A DNA stretch of 64,000 nt from Chionoecetes opilio (GCA_016584305.1 JACEEZ010005975.1:21286-85285), one strand, 5' to 3'; positions 33,370 to 44,245 are shown, counted from the first letter of the stretch. Notes: generated from the sequence alone by a model not told the origin. A program made the numbers and translations.

Positions 33370-35107
33370 AATTAGAGAGAACTGAAACTCGAGAAATGCC
33401 AGTGGTCGCTGGCAGTTTTAACTCAAAGGTTGGTCTACTGTGTTTTGGCTCCGCGATTAATATTTTTCATAAATTAATTTCGCGATAAACATTGATGCAC
33501 CGCATCTGAATACCAAAAAATATAGTTCTTCTGTTGTTCTACTAATTATATGGATGACATTCATTACGATGGAACGTTCTATAATAGCAATTTAATGCAA
33601 ATTACTCGCCTCGAGTAGCAAAGCTTAATATATTTTTTACATGTATATTGTGGCATGTAAAATTTGGGTGATGTTCACACTGTTTTCTAAGACAGTACTG
33701 CTGCGTCTGGCAAACGCTTGTCAAAATACAATAAGCAATGCCTTGGAAAAACGAAGAATAAAGAATGCCGAAATCGGCTTGTTGCTGCGACAATGTAGGT
33801 TATAATTGTGGAGGCGACGTGCCGCGGCGGGGAGTGGTGGCGGGGGGAGATTGTGGCGGGGAGATTGAATCAAAACATTGCCACTTCACGCGTCGACTCA
33901 TTGCACTTCCAGGCTTTCTATCTGATTGATACACAATAATAACAGGAAAATATGACTGCCTAGGTATAGATAACTTCTAAACCACGTTATGACTATATAA
34001 TATCATAGAGTAACATTTACCTCGCCTCCTCAACTATAACCTACTTGGTTATTTGGTTAAATGCATGTTTTACAGACTCAGGCTTCTATACAATATACAT
34101 ATAGAAGAAAATCGTTCTTAAAATTATACTTTTGTGTTTTAAGTGCAGTGGAATAAGCCCATATTTTTCTTTCAAGTTGACCAACTTTTCACCAAATTGT
34201 GAGTTAAAACTGCCAGCGACCACTGGCATTTCGGAGTTGCAGTTCTCTCTAATTAGAGAGAACTGCAACTCCGAAATGCAGTGGTCGCTGGCAGTTTTAA
34301 CTCACAATTTGGTGAAAAGTTGGTCAACTTGATAGAAAAATATGGGCTTATTCCACTGCACTTAAAACACAAAAGTATAATTTAAGAACGATTTTCTTCT
34401 ATATGTATATTGTATAGAAGCCTGAGTCTGTAAAACATGCATTTAACCAAATAACCAAGTAGGTTATAGTTGAGGAGGCGAGGTAAATGTACTCTATGAT
34501 ATTATATAGTCAATAACGTATGTTTAGAAGTTATCTATACTAGGCAGTCATATTTTCCTGTTATTATTGTGTATCAATCAGATAGAAAGCCTGGAAGTGC
34601 AATGAGTCGACGCGTGAAAATGGCAATGTTTTTATTCAATCTCCCCGCCCACCACTCCCCGCCGCGGCGTGTCGCCTCCACAATTATAACCTACATTGTC
34701 GCAGCAACAAGCCGATTTCGGCATTCTTTATTCTTCGTTTTTCCAAGGCATTGCTTATTGTATTTTGACAAGCGTTTGCCAGACGCAGCAGTACTGTCTT
34801 AGAAAACAGTGTGAACATCACCCAAATTTTACATGCCACAATATACATGTAAAAAATATATTAAGCTTTGCTACTCGAGGCGAGTAATTTGCATTAAATT
34901 GCTATTATAGAACGTTCCATCGTAATGAATGTCATCCATATAATTAGTAGAACAACAGAAGAACTATGTTTTTTGGTATTCAGATGCGGTGCATCAATGT
35001 TTATCGCGAAATTAATTTATGAAAAATATTAGTCGCGGAGCCAAAACACAGTAGACCAACCTTTGAGTTAAAACTGCCAGCGACCACTGGCATTTCTCGA
35101 GTTTCAG
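33370..35107. repeat. 1.74-kb near-perfect palindrome
   Basis: The centre is CTCTCTAATTAGAGAG at 34245-34260, with no spacer. The left arm 33370-34252 and right arm 34253-35107 are reverse complements with few differences. One is a 16-bp duplication of GGGGAGATTGTGGC-type sequence in the left arm (about 33840-33860); others are single bases. The same 63-codon frame appears on opposite strands in both arms (33602-33793 minus and 34696-34887 plus). Each arm also starts and ends with inverted copies of an approximately 54-bp sequence (GAGAACTG...GCCAGTGGTCGCTGGCAG), so each arm looks like a small transposon. The right outer end lacks the last ~12 bases of this repeat. Confidence 0.9.
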
Positions 35108-35109
35108 GT

Positions 35110-35235
35110 TAAGATTAGGTGCTTTTTCTGATGGAGATTCAGTGTTTTTAATGGAAACGGTACCATAAAATTCAGTGATGATTTTTTTTTTTGGGGGTTT
35201 GTGCAAAATAAAACTATCTCCATTAGAAAAAGTGG
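35110..35235. repeat. GCAAAATAAAACTA/CATTAGAAAAAG repeat block
   Basis: TTTTTCTGATGGAGATTCAG matches 14901-14925. The following TTTGTGCAAAATAAAACTA...CCATTAGAAAAAG matches 14410-14445 and 45145-45165. Confidence 0.6.
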
Positions 35236-36706
35236 TAAATTTCTAGTGTTTGCCCAGACTCTCCCACTTCCCTCAAACAAGTTTGGGGACCTGTGGGAAT
35301 GCGGGGTTTTCGGGTGGGGATTAAATTATGCGTCGGAAACAGGTAATTTAAAGTAATCGGCCAGACCATTTCATCATTCCTGATTTAATGCAGTCAAAAC
35401 ACAGCCATGATCGAGTATATCAACAATATGTTGTCACTTTTAGCATCCAGTCACCCGTTTTTAAATGATCCGCATTCAAAATCTGAGAATTCCCCGAGCT
35501 CTCAAAACACAACTGATGACCAGTAGACGACGAACCACGGCTCAGTGACGTCGCAGCAGGAAGCCTCCCAGCCCTGCCCTGATATAGATACACAGAGACT
35601 CGGAAAAAAATATAGTACGTACTACTAGAAGAATTTTAGGGGTTTCTGATAATTTTTTTGCGATATGGCATATACTTGCATCCTTCATGGGTACAGCAAG
35701 AAAGCTGTACCTTTCCAGAGAGCTTAGCACCCATTTCCGACCTATACGGCCAGGTTATGTGAGTGCAGCGCCGGTGAGTGGCGGGTGAGTTGCGCGGTGT
35801 GAAGCACATTGTCTAGCTGCGCGCCTCTCACCCGCCACTCACCGGCGCTGCACACACATATCATGGCCAAATAGGTCGGAAATGGGTGCTAAGCTCTCTG
35901 GAAAGGCAGTTTTCTTGCTGTACTCATGAAGGATACAAGTATATGCCATATCGCAAAAAAAAAATATCAGAAACACCCAAAATTCTTCAAGTACTATATT
36001 TTTTTCCGAGTCTCCGTGTATTTGCAGGGCTGGGAGGCTTCCTGTTGTGACGTCAGCAGCATGTTTCCCGCCACGGTTGGAATGGGGCTGTTGTTTTTCC
36101 CGCGCTTTTTACAAAAGTCATGTTTTTAGGGAAATAAGGCGTGGAAATTAATGATTTTTTGTGGATTAGGTATTTTGAATGAACTTTCAACACAATTATG
36201 CAATGAAAAAATGGGTCTGGACGATTACTTTAAGAGTTGTGTAGGGGGCTAAAATTCCCTAGATCTAGGGGAATTTCCTTATATCTAGAAAAATTTGCCT
36301 AACCAATATTAACCTAACCTAGCCAAATTTAACCAAACTTAGCGGGGGGCTTGACCCACCAATAACCTAACCTAACCAAATCTAACCTAAGCTAACCTAA
36401 CCCAATCTAACCTAACATAACCAAATCTAACCTAACCTCCTAGCGGGGGGGGTTGGGGGGGTTCTCAACACTTCGGTCATCATTCTGTGAGGATCGTCAG
36501 GTTCACACGTCTCTGGACTCAGAAGAAATCCAATTAATTTTCCTTAGATCTAGGGAATTTTTTCAACACCCCTAACTCAAAAACTAGGTGTTTGTGATGC
36601 ATATTTTGTACCCCAGCCAAATATCCCGCATTCCCCCAGGTCCCCAAGCTTGTTTTGTGGAGAGGGGGAGTATGGGCAAACACTAGAATTTTACCTACAT
36701 TTCTCC
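35236..36706. mobile_element. Foldback element family FB-C, about 1.47 kb
   Basis: The outer inverted pair is AATTTCTAGTGTTTGCCCA...CTCCC at 35238-35270 and GGGGGAG...TATGGGCAAACACTAGAATT at 36660-36699. A second pair is TTTAAAGTAATCGGCCAGACC (35348-35369) and GGGTCTGGACGATTACTTTA (36213-36232). The inner hairpin is 35545-35789 and 35827-36056 with a 37-bp loop. CCTAACC/CCAAATCTAACC tracts lie on the right side (36300-36440). A fragment of the same element interrupts the gypsy relic at 57310-57450. It encodes no protein. Confidence 0.75.
35545..36056. repeat. Inner hairpin of the FB-C element
   Basis: The left arm reads CAGGAAGCCTCCCAGCCCTG...GGTGAGTGGCGGGTGAG and the right arm CTCACCCGCCACTCACC...CAGGGCTGGGAGGCTTCCTG. 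The arms are about 230-245 bp long with scattered mismatches. The stem is GC-rich near the loop. Confidence 0.9.
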
Positions 36707-36772
36707 CATGTATTTAGTATTTAGTATTTAAATACATTCAATGTATTTAGTGCCCAGCTCTGGATACGGCAA

Positions 36773-36962
36773 TGCCAACTAGCCGTATTTCTTGTTGGCT
36801 ATAGATACGGCGCCTGATTCATAGCGTGATAAGACGATCAGGCAGCTCTAATAGGGTGGTTAGGCGTACACGTGGTAGTTAGCGTCATACAAGCACACAC
36901 ACACACACACACACACACACCACTAAATAATGATACACAGAAATACGGGTTCTAATCATGGG
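36773..36962. repeat. Dispersed repeat, copy 2 (pair at 23466-23655)
   Basis: Nearly identical to 23466-23655, with an added (CA)n tract at about 36895-36921. Confidence 0.8.
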
Positions 36963-37058
36963 CTGCAGTCAGTTCGTACACAAGTGGTTTCGTACACCAA
37001 AAAGTTGTTACATAGTCTATATGAAACCATAGTCGTTTCGTACACTCAGCTAAATCGC
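36963..37058. mobile_element. Left end of a GTACGAAA-type MITE
   Basis: GGGCTGCAGTCAGTTCGTAC through CGTTTCGTACACTCAGCTAA matches 23656 onward. It stops abruptly at the LINE fragment. Confidence 0.75.
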
Positions 37059-37059
37059 T

Positions 37060-37287
37060 AAACTACATCAGAAGCTTGAGGAGATTGAGATGATGCTTAT
37101 TCTGTCCCATGAAGAGGAAAGAAAACGAAAAGAATTACTACAAGCAATAGAGCACATTAAGGTAAACAGCAAATTCTTCTATGCCTACGCCAAAAAGAAG
37201 CTCAAGAAAGTATCTTCAATAGGTCCACTTATGAAGGAAAATGGAGATTTTGAAAGCAAACCCCAGGGAAAATTGCCAAGATGCTCA
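37060..37287 (+). pseudogene. CR1/Jockey-like LINE ORF2 fragment (EN-RT linker)
   Basis: The frame contains 'ELLQAIEHIKVNSKFFYAYA', then 'KKKLKKVSSIGPLMKENGD'. This 'NSKFFYAYAK...IGPL' pattern is typical of the linker between endonuclease and RT in CR1/Jockey-type LINEs. It is interrupted at ATGCTCA (37281-37287) by the DNA transposon and resumes at 40831. A more decayed copy lies at 57720-57890. Confidence 0.8.
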
Positions 37288-37292
37288 TTATA

Positions 37293-37641
37293 GGGTGGAG
37301 CGTTTTTGGGGGGTATTTCCATTTTTTTGTTAGAACGTTTGCGACTAGTGCGGCAAAGTTGCGAAATCACACCAGTATAACACTGTTAAAATATTAGAAC
37401 ATACAAATAATTCTTAAGCGGCCCAACGCGATCGAAGTTTGATTTTTTCAAAATTTTCAAATTTATACGTTTTTGCACTTTTTTGGCAAATAACCAACCT
37501 TCTTTATTATTTATAAATTGCAACTAGTGTATGAAATATGTGCAACGTATTCACGTAAACGTGGGTAAAATTTGAAGCAGAAATTCAAATATCTTCAGGT
37601 GGCCCAACTCAATTATGTGTAGAAAAAATATGTTAAAACTC
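37293..37641 (+). repeat. Left terminal inverted repeat of the 3.54-kb transposon
   Basis: It matches the reverse complement of 40504-40828 along its whole length. Landmarks are GCAACGTATTCACGTAAACG, CAGGTGGCCCAA and TATGTTAAAACTC. The two arms differ by small indels, mostly in A/T runs. Confidence 0.9.
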
Positions 37642-37746
37642 GATATTTTCATTTATTTCATCAAGCAGGACCAGTATGGTGATAAAACCCTGACACATAT
37701 ATCCAGTATGAAATAGGCCAGAACTCACAAGGGAGAGGTGGCGTCA

Positions 37747-37902
37747 CCAATCAGCGCAGCGCTTTTCTCACCAATTAGCGCCGCGCTTATTCTATTTTCT
37801 CCCCAATCAGTGCCGCGCTTATTCTAACCAATCCAGCGGCAGTTACCGCGACACCAACCCACCAATAGCTACTTTACTGCGCTGCGTGCGCGGGTTTATA
37901 AG
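37747..37902 (+). promoter_or_regulatory. CCAAT-array and TATA promoter of the transposon
   Basis: Five CCAAT boxes lie at 37747, 37771, 37803, 37828 and 37862. The first three sit in a repeated context CCAATCAGCGC...GCGCTT. A TATA box TTTATAAG follows at 37895-37902. The 99-codon frame starts at 38047, about 115 bp past the expected start site. The spacing is that of a pol II core promoter, and its position inside the inverted repeats suggests that it belongs to the transposon. Confidence 0.7.
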
Positions 37903-38046
37903 CAAGAGCTCAGGGCCCGAGAGATTATTTTGCCCGCAGCCAGCGCAGTGTCAACATCTCCACTCTCCAGATCGACTCACTGCAACTCGGTTCTTTACTT
38001 CCACTGTTTTCGACGTACGTGAAGGCTGTGTTGCGCTCACGCTATC

Positions 38047-38346
38047 ATGGCAGGCTTGGCGTCGGCAAGCATCTGCTGCGGTACGCACTTTAAAATAGAA
38101 CTTTCGTCTCCGATCTTTGGCAGTGCTTGTGATTTTACAGGAGATCAACTCCCAAGTTACAGGGATGTCATGAAATGTTTTCTTCTGCAAAGGTACGACT
38201 GCAAGATACAGGGTTCAAATAAAGATCCTGCAGTGAGAACAATTTCTACTATTGTCGAGGAAAAATTGAGGGAAATATACCCCGGGGCATCAATTCCCAA
38301 CCTATCCAAGCCACGCATCGTGCCCATGTTGGGGCTTTCAATCTAG
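38047..38346 (+). CDS. N-terminal frame of the transposon protein (99 codons)
   Basis: The ATG at 38047 lies in the context CTATCATGG. The product starts 'MAGLASASICCGTHFKIELS' and contains 'PSYRDVMKCFLLQRYDCKI' and 'ISTIVEEKLREIYPGASIPN', with an alpha-helical look and no zinc-finger spacing. The frame ends at TAG (38344-38346), but related coding sequence continues downstream in other frames, so this is probably the first third of a longer protein. The biochemical function is unknown. In this position it could be the DNA-binding part of a transposase; that is inference from context only. Confidence 0.5.
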   Translation: MAGLASASICCGTHFKIELSSPIFGSACDFTGDQLPSYRDVMKCFLLQRYDCKIQGSNKDPAVRTISTIVEEKLREIYPGASIPNLSKPRIVPMLGLSI

Positions 38347-38359
38347 GAAAAAAATTTTT

Positions 38360-40205
38360 ATTGAAATGTTAAAAGACGAAAGATTGAAAAGTTACAGAAG
38401 AAAAATTAAAAGTTTTGGGGGAAAATTTTCGCAAAACTTTCGGACATAGCAGCTTGTAACTGGCTTTTCGTCCATGTGTCATGCCTCGCTTCGAAAGTAC
38501 CTGTATTAGAGGAACTTTTACGTCAGGGGGAACAGGGGAAGATGATATGGGAAGACTAATAAAAACAAGCAATGTTCTGCGAAACGTAGTGAAAGAAACG
38601 CAAGATAAAAAGGGATTCGGGATCGGGACCACCACTCCGGAAAAAGATCACTTTTTCGAATCACCGAGTAATCCCCATGAATTATATCTGATGGGATTAT
38701 GTTCCTCCAAAAAAATCAGATTTTGTGCGAAAAAAATCACAGAAGATAAAAAAACACAAACAAAATTACTCTGTCTTCTTTTGCTGAAGGGATAGAACCG
38801 GGTGTCAGATCGTGCTGACCCTTTTTTATCGAGCCCCTTAATGGAAGACGTTTGGTCTAACACAGGGGAAAGATTCATCGAAATTTATTGACCGCAGAAA
38901 GTAAGAAAAAACAGCAGCGCCAAAAAACTTCTATCAACTGAACACGGGGAAAAACACAGAGATTTTGGCAGTTTTTTATTTTGATGGAGGAAGGATGGAC
39001 AATGACACAGAAAAAAGATTTGGAGCGACATCACAGAAAAACAGTCACAGAAACAATTCGGATTTTTCAAAACCAAAATTCAAAATATCTTGGCATTTCC
39101 CCTGGAAGGGGTTTTTCTCGTAGCATTAAAAATTTCCCTGTTCTTTTTTGGCAGAAATAAATGATTTATTTTTCGAAAATTAGAGCTCTGGGTGTGAGGA
39201 AAGCTGTAAATACTGGCGTAAAGGGGGTGCTATCGGATCATTAAAGAATCTCGGTAAACCCAAATTTGGTTTGCTTGCATTTTTGCACGGAAAAACGAAT
39301 TTCCTCTCCGCATTCCTTAAAAAAACTCAATGGGAAAACAAGGGACCTCGAGGCTTTACGGCGCAATTGGAAAGCACTGGCAGATGCGAAACCCCCAAAA
39401 AAGGGAAATTTTTGCTCAGTGAAAGGACCCAGTCTTTTTCTTTGATTCGTTGAGCACAGCCCGAAATACTTTGAACTTCTCATAAATTTTCAACGGGGTT
39501 ATCTCTAAGAACTGGCAGCTCGTCAACCAGGAAAGTGAATCATGCCAGGGGGCTCACGACAGCAAACCGAATACTTCGCCTGTATGTAGGAAGGACGATC
39601 CACGGGTGTGTTGAACACATTGGGCACTTTCTGAAAATTTATGCACCCAAAGTGGTTCCCCATAAATCACAAAAACCCCGTAGAGATGGTGCCAAACATG
39701 TCCACAGGGCGTTAAACTCCCCCAAGGGTTTGATGACGTACGCAGCGTGGTTCAGCCCGTCAAAAAGCGAAAGCATTCTTTGTGCCCCGGAAAATATCCG
39801 CTCAGCTGATTCAATGAACGAATAGATGTTTTTGGAACGGGATGGGGTCGAATTAAGAGCCCCACTTTCAAAGAAGACCGTCCGCGTCCACGCCACTCAC
39901 GATTCCAGCTTTACTATTTGATAGGAGGGTTACATCAATATGATTTATTGGCAAACTTGGATTACAGGGGCCTCCCCTGCGATGATCTCCGGACGAAGAG
40001 TCAAACCCCAAAAAATATCCGCAAAAAGTCATTCGTTCACGAACCTTTTTTTTTGTGCACACACAACAGTAGAGCGATTATAAACTCGAACATACTTTAC
40101 TGCTGTGTGGGGAAAAATTCGAGATGGATTTATCCCCTGCGCGGCTCGCATCTAGAGCAAAAATACCGTCGTTTTAGTCAAAAAGGCAGTACAAAAAAGA
40201 AGTGA
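38360..40205 (+). pseudogene. Decayed remainder of the transposon protein
   Basis: Short plus-strand pieces in varying frames continue the protein. They include 'DIAACNWLF' near 38445, 'VFYFDGGRMDNDTEKRFGA' near 38975, 'AVNTGVKGVLSDH' near 39210, 'LKKLNGKTRDLEALR' near 39320 and 'ELAARQPGK' near 39515. Another is 'GLTTANRILRLYVGRTIHG' near 39550. The 'FYFDGGR' aspartate and the region before 'AVNTGV' could correspond to catalytic acids of an RNase H-fold transposase, but I cannot show it. At least six frame changes are needed, so it is inactive as written. Confidence 0.5.
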
Positions 40206-40503
40206 AGCTAGCACTTTGTAAAATACCGTGGACGGGCAATGTCGTCCAAAATATAGTTTTAAAAATTTAGTCATGATGGATATCAATCTATGCCCCTTTA
40301 TTGGTGGTTGGAGGGTAGGGGTGGGTGGGAAATCGAAATACGCCACCTCCCCCTGGTGGTTTTGGGGTTTTTTGAACCTTTCTTCGTAAGGAAAAAAAAG
40401 CGAAGGCTGTACTATGTAATTATTTTAAGTGTATACTTTGATCGAGTTTACGCTCATACTGAAAGTGGGTTTTGTGCCCAGCGTGAGAAAAAATGAAAAA
40501 ATA

Positions 40504-40828
40504 GAGTTTAACATATTTTTCTACACATATGATTGGGCCACCTGAAGAATTTGAATTTTTGTTTTAAAATTTTTCCCACGTTTACGTGAATACGTTGCAC
40601 ATATTTCATACCTAGTTGCAATTTAAATAATAAAGAATTTTGGTTATTTGAAAAAATTTTTTTAAAACTTTTAAAAATTTGAAAATTTTAAAAAAAAATT
40701 TAACTTCGTCGCGTTGGGCGCCTAAAAATTTTTTGTATTTTCAAAATTTTTAACTGTTATACGGTGTGTTTTAGAATTTTCCCCGCATGTCAATAAAAAA
40801 AAAAAAAAAAAAAGAAATCGCTCCACCC
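40504..40828 (-). repeat. Right terminal inverted repeat of the 3.54-kb transposon
   Basis: Reverse complement of 37293-37641, ending CGCTCCACCC. It contains an A run of about 19 near 40795-40813 that the left arm lacks. Confidence 0.9.
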
Positions 40829-40830
40829 AA

Positions 40831-41030
40831 ATGCTCAAACAACAGGCGAAGATCCTTAAACCCCCCAAAATAGCCCAAAAAATTGACGACCTATCTATTT
40901 TCTTTTTTAGTCCCTCAAAACCAAAACCTGCTAATCAGTAACTCAACAACAGAAGACCGATTGCATCATTGCAGCCTTTGATGGGGTAGCAGCACCTCAC
41001 TGCGGGGGCCAAGGCTTCCTGCAAGCTATT
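40831..41030 (+). pseudogene. Continuation of the CR1/Jockey-like LINE after the transposon
   Basis: The frame reads 'MLKQQAKIL...IAQKIDDLSIFF', which continues the linker interrupted at 37287. Confidence 0.6.
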
Positions 41031-41630
41031 TAAACCCCCTAAACGTGGCACCGTGTGACAATATATCTGTGTGGGGGGACTTTTGCCAGAATATTAACTG
41101 CTAAAAATTTTGAATGTGTATCAATGTACGCCAAAATTTTTTGGCAACCGCTAAAAAAATTTTTTTTGCTTAATTTTGTGGTTTTGTATGATGTATTTGC
41201 AAATGAAGAGCTTTGGGGTTTTAGATCCTGAATGGTACAGTTTTCCAAAAAAAGGGCCGAAAGGTCTTCCTCTTAATTTTCCTGCCCCCGATAGGGGGCC
41301 CGTCACCCCTTCCCCTTTCCAGCTGGTCACTGGGTCACTGACCATGCGTGACCCGGGTCATTTCAGGTAAAGTAGATTTCCCAATTTACCGGGCCCAAAA
41401 AAATTAGCCCCCTTTTTTTAATTTTGGGCGGCCCCCCAAATTTGGGCATACTCGCTTTTTTTTTATGGGGACCAAGGGGGCTACCCGCTTTTTAGGGGTT
41501 AAACACGTAAACACAGTTACACTCCCACTGAAAAAGAGTGATAATCCTACAAGCCTTTCAGAAATTTTGTGAGAACTAATTTAGGTAGGTTATGGGATCA
41601 CATTCTGACGAAACATATTAAAGGGGGAAC
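41031..41630. other. Stretch without a supported gene
   Basis: It is AT-rich and then GC-rich. A short imperfect inverted GTCACTGGGTCACTGACC motif occurs near 41326-41343. No coding signal. Confidence 0.35.
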
Positions 41631-41639
41631 TTGGAAAAA

Positions 41640-42400
41640 TTTAAAGAGGGGCATCAGAGGGCAAGGGAAATTTAATATTGATAAATGTACGTTATAATTT
41701 GGGTAAAAAAAAACCCTGGAATAGAACACCATAAGGAAATGTATCGCTAAAAGATCAAAAGGTAAAAAGATTTTGGGTGAGGGTGCCCCCGACCTCCGCC
41801 TGGGAAAACAAGTATTGAGGCCAGAAATAGAGCAAAAAGGTTTTGGGATTCATTACAAAGTTTTAAAAGTAAAAGTGCAGAAGTTATTCAAAAAGCTTTA
41901 TCTGGCTCTAGTCAGGCCTCACCTAGACTTTTGCGGTTCTTTGGTCTCCATTTACGGGAGGTATAGGTTGTTAGAAAAAGGCAGAGAAGGATGACCAAAT
42001 GATAAAAGGGGAGTTAATTTTAGTTATGGGGGAGATTGAAGTTTTTAAAAAATTAACTCACTCGAGAGCGCAGAGAAAGGGGGCGATTAAGAATTTTTTT
42101 AAGTGGATAAAGGTTTTAAAAAAGGAGAGGTGGAAAAGTTCTTACGGTTTTTAAACAGGTAGAAAAAAGTAACGGATTCAGTAAAAACGTAGATTTAGAA
42201 AGGAAATAGGGAAAAAAACGGGTTTTCACAAATAGGGGGGGAAAGAATGGAATGGTTCAGTAGACAGGTATTAGTGCTGAGTCAGGGGGAGCTTTAAAGG
42301 GGCTGGATAGGTTCGGGAGGGGGATAAAAGGTGGATGTGGTAGTGTTAGGTGACAGGAAACTAACGTGTGGGCCTCGCGGCTTTTGTAGTTTCCCTTTTT
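41640..42400 (+). pseudogene. CR1-like LINE, C-terminal fragment
   Basis: Frames give 'KFNIDKCT', 'LALVRPHLDFCGS' near 41910, and a following decayed region in which 'LREREKGGD'-like and 'VDKGF' pieces stand where CR1 proteins have the RRLRGDLIEVFKIL region. The 'LVRPHLEYC' signature is characteristic of the C-terminal domain of CR1-type RTs. Stops and shifts are frequent. This is a different family from the fragment at 42540. Confidence 0.65.
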
Positions 42401-42539
42401 TTCTTATTTTCTAAGCTGGCTCTGTGCCCAGGCACTCAAAACGGCAAAATTTACACCTACACAAAGGAGGCAGAAAAGGGCTTGGCAAAGGAACTATAGC
42501 CAGTATACTAACATCCATTTTAATCAAAAAAAGGGAAAG

Positions 42540-43850
42540 CCCCCAATCTGATCCCAGCTGGTGAACTCCTGGAAGCTTGGAGCATTTCATGAAGGTCAAA
42601 AGGGCTTCAGAACAAGGCGTTCCTGCCTCTCACAGGTGACTCTTTACCAAAATTTTTAGGACATTCAGGATGGTGACAAGTGGGGTCATAATCTCAATTT
42701 CGCCAAAGCACTTGTTTAAAGTCGCCCCGGGGTTTTTTCCCGCAAGAAAAAAGAGCTGGGGAAAGTGGCAAGCCGGAGAATGGCTACATGGCTTCCTTTC
42801 CGCGGGCAAACGAGTAGGGGTCGAAGGGGAGCATCAGATGCCAGCATTTTGTCAGGGGTGCCCCTCAGGGCTGGGCCCCTACCCCCTCCCTTCCTCTTTT
42901 AGATGGGATAGAGATCAAGATCGGGCCCACTAAACCGCTCCCCTTTCCCGACAAAGTTTAACAAAAAAATTTGGAAAACCCCGATACTCAGCTACCCCAA
43001 CAAGACTTAGATAAAGGGGGCAACAGGAATAATATGGCCTAAATGGAAAAAGTTTGAGTTTTTAAAGGTAGGGGAAAACAGAGTTGAAATCAAACCTCAA
43101 CAAAATACCATTGCGGCCAAAGGAAATAGTACCCAAAAGGTGTGGTTAAGGTTTTTGGGTTCAACGGGCCCCTGACTACCTTTTTGACCAACCCTATCAA
43201 CAACAGCAAAAGCAAGGCAGCTATCAGGGCTGGACCCTAGGACTTTAAAAACCAGGAGTGAACAGGTAGCGACTTTTTGGGAATCAGGTGCTCCCACGCC
43301 GTACTGCTGTGCTCGGGTCCCCAATAAAATCTGAAAGACTGACTAAAAGCCCCCCAAAAGAACTTTCAAAAAACAAGATCCACGGAGTTGAACACCTAAA
43401 TTATGGGAGAGACTCGGAACTGCACCTGTTTTCGTTTCAGAGACGGAAAAAAGATACTCGTCTTTATTTTTGGAAAATTTGGAAAACCCGGGTACCCAAC
43501 CCCAAACTGCAAGAAACAGCACACCCAGGAGAGGAAGGCTTGCTGCGTGTGCCCCCCCCGGGCATCTATAGATTTAGAAAACACCCAAGTTTCACCTTCA
43601 GGCTACAAGATTATTCAACTGCCCCCCAAACAAAACTAAGAAACCCTGAGGGGTGTCTCAGCCGGACACCTTCAAGTAGAATGGATCCGGCTGGCCAATT
43701 ACCAGACCCCCGCCAACACCAGGATACACCAGCTCCAACTCAAACAGTCTCCTGCACTGATCAAGGAGGAGAGAGGCTGTCTGTTACAGTGGAGATCATC
43801 TCAGCTGCGTGGATAACGACAAACTAAAAGGTAAGGTTCAAAGAAAGGGT
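42540..43850 (+). pseudogene. CR1/Jockey-like LINE, RT and C-terminal part
   Basis: In order: 'FHEG' and 'FRTRRSCLS' (RT motif 2 region) near 42585-42640, a motif A remnant 'FAKAL' near 42705, and motif B 'GAPQGWAP' (normally GVPQGSVL) near 42865. Then 'RTLKTRSEQ' lies near 43245, and 'IHGVEHLNYGRDSELHLFSF' with 'RLYFWKIWKTRVPNPKLQ' in the open frame 43288-43827. The C-terminal 'RRRERY...LWKI' region is typical of this LINE type. The catalytic YADD box is not recognisable. Another fragment of what looks like the same family is at 63235-63610. Confidence 0.7.
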
Positions 43851-43879
43851 AGCGCACGAGTTGAACTTGTACATTTTTA

Positions 43880-44245
43880 CAAAAGCAAATTCCCTACCCA
43901 ATAGGGAGCATGGTTTTATTTACTTTTTGTTTTAGAGACATTTTCCCCTTGAGCTTTCCGTCGCAAATCAATATTTGGAGATATGAATATTTTAGGTGAG
44001 AGGAGGAATAGTCTCCTTGTTTACAAAATGCCTCATCTTCCTCTTCTTGTGCCTGTATCGCTTTGTTTCGGAGCGCACCGTAGCTAAATCTAAATGTTTA
44101 TATCTCCGAAACATTGACTATTTTTAAAAACTATTGAAATTTTTAAAGTCACGAGAAAATGTCTCTTAGAATACCAAAAGGGAAATTTAAAACCATGCTC
44201 CCTATTGTGTAGGGAATTTTGGTGCTGTCGTAAAATAATACCTTG
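43880..44245. mobile_element. Foldback element FB-A, copy 5 (short loop)
   Basis: The arms are 43880-44080 and 44095-44245. The left arm ends GTTTCGGAGCGCACCGTAGC; the right arm ends GGGAATTTTGGTGCTGTCGT. Almost no interior remains, and there is no TTAGG array. Confidence 0.75.

Larger units (their letters stand above)
37288..40830 (+). mobile_element. 3.54-kb DNA transposon with long inverted ends, superfamily unassigned
   Basis: The inverted repeats are about 349 bp (left) and 325 bp (right) and begin with GGGTGGAGCG. The LINE sequence ATGCTCA is present on both sides (37281-37287 and 40831-40837), and the LINE frame resumes after it, so this is an insertion with a 7-bp duplication. Inside are a promoter region, one open frame of 99 codons and about 1.8 kb of decayed coding sequence of the same protein. 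By memory of similar arthropod sequences the protein is a multicopy, unnamed transposon-type protein. I cannot place it in a superfamily. Confidence 0.85.

Noticed and set aside
33602..34887. A 63-codon protein present twice on opposite strands
   Set aside because: The duplication follows from the palindrome; there is no independent evidence of coding.
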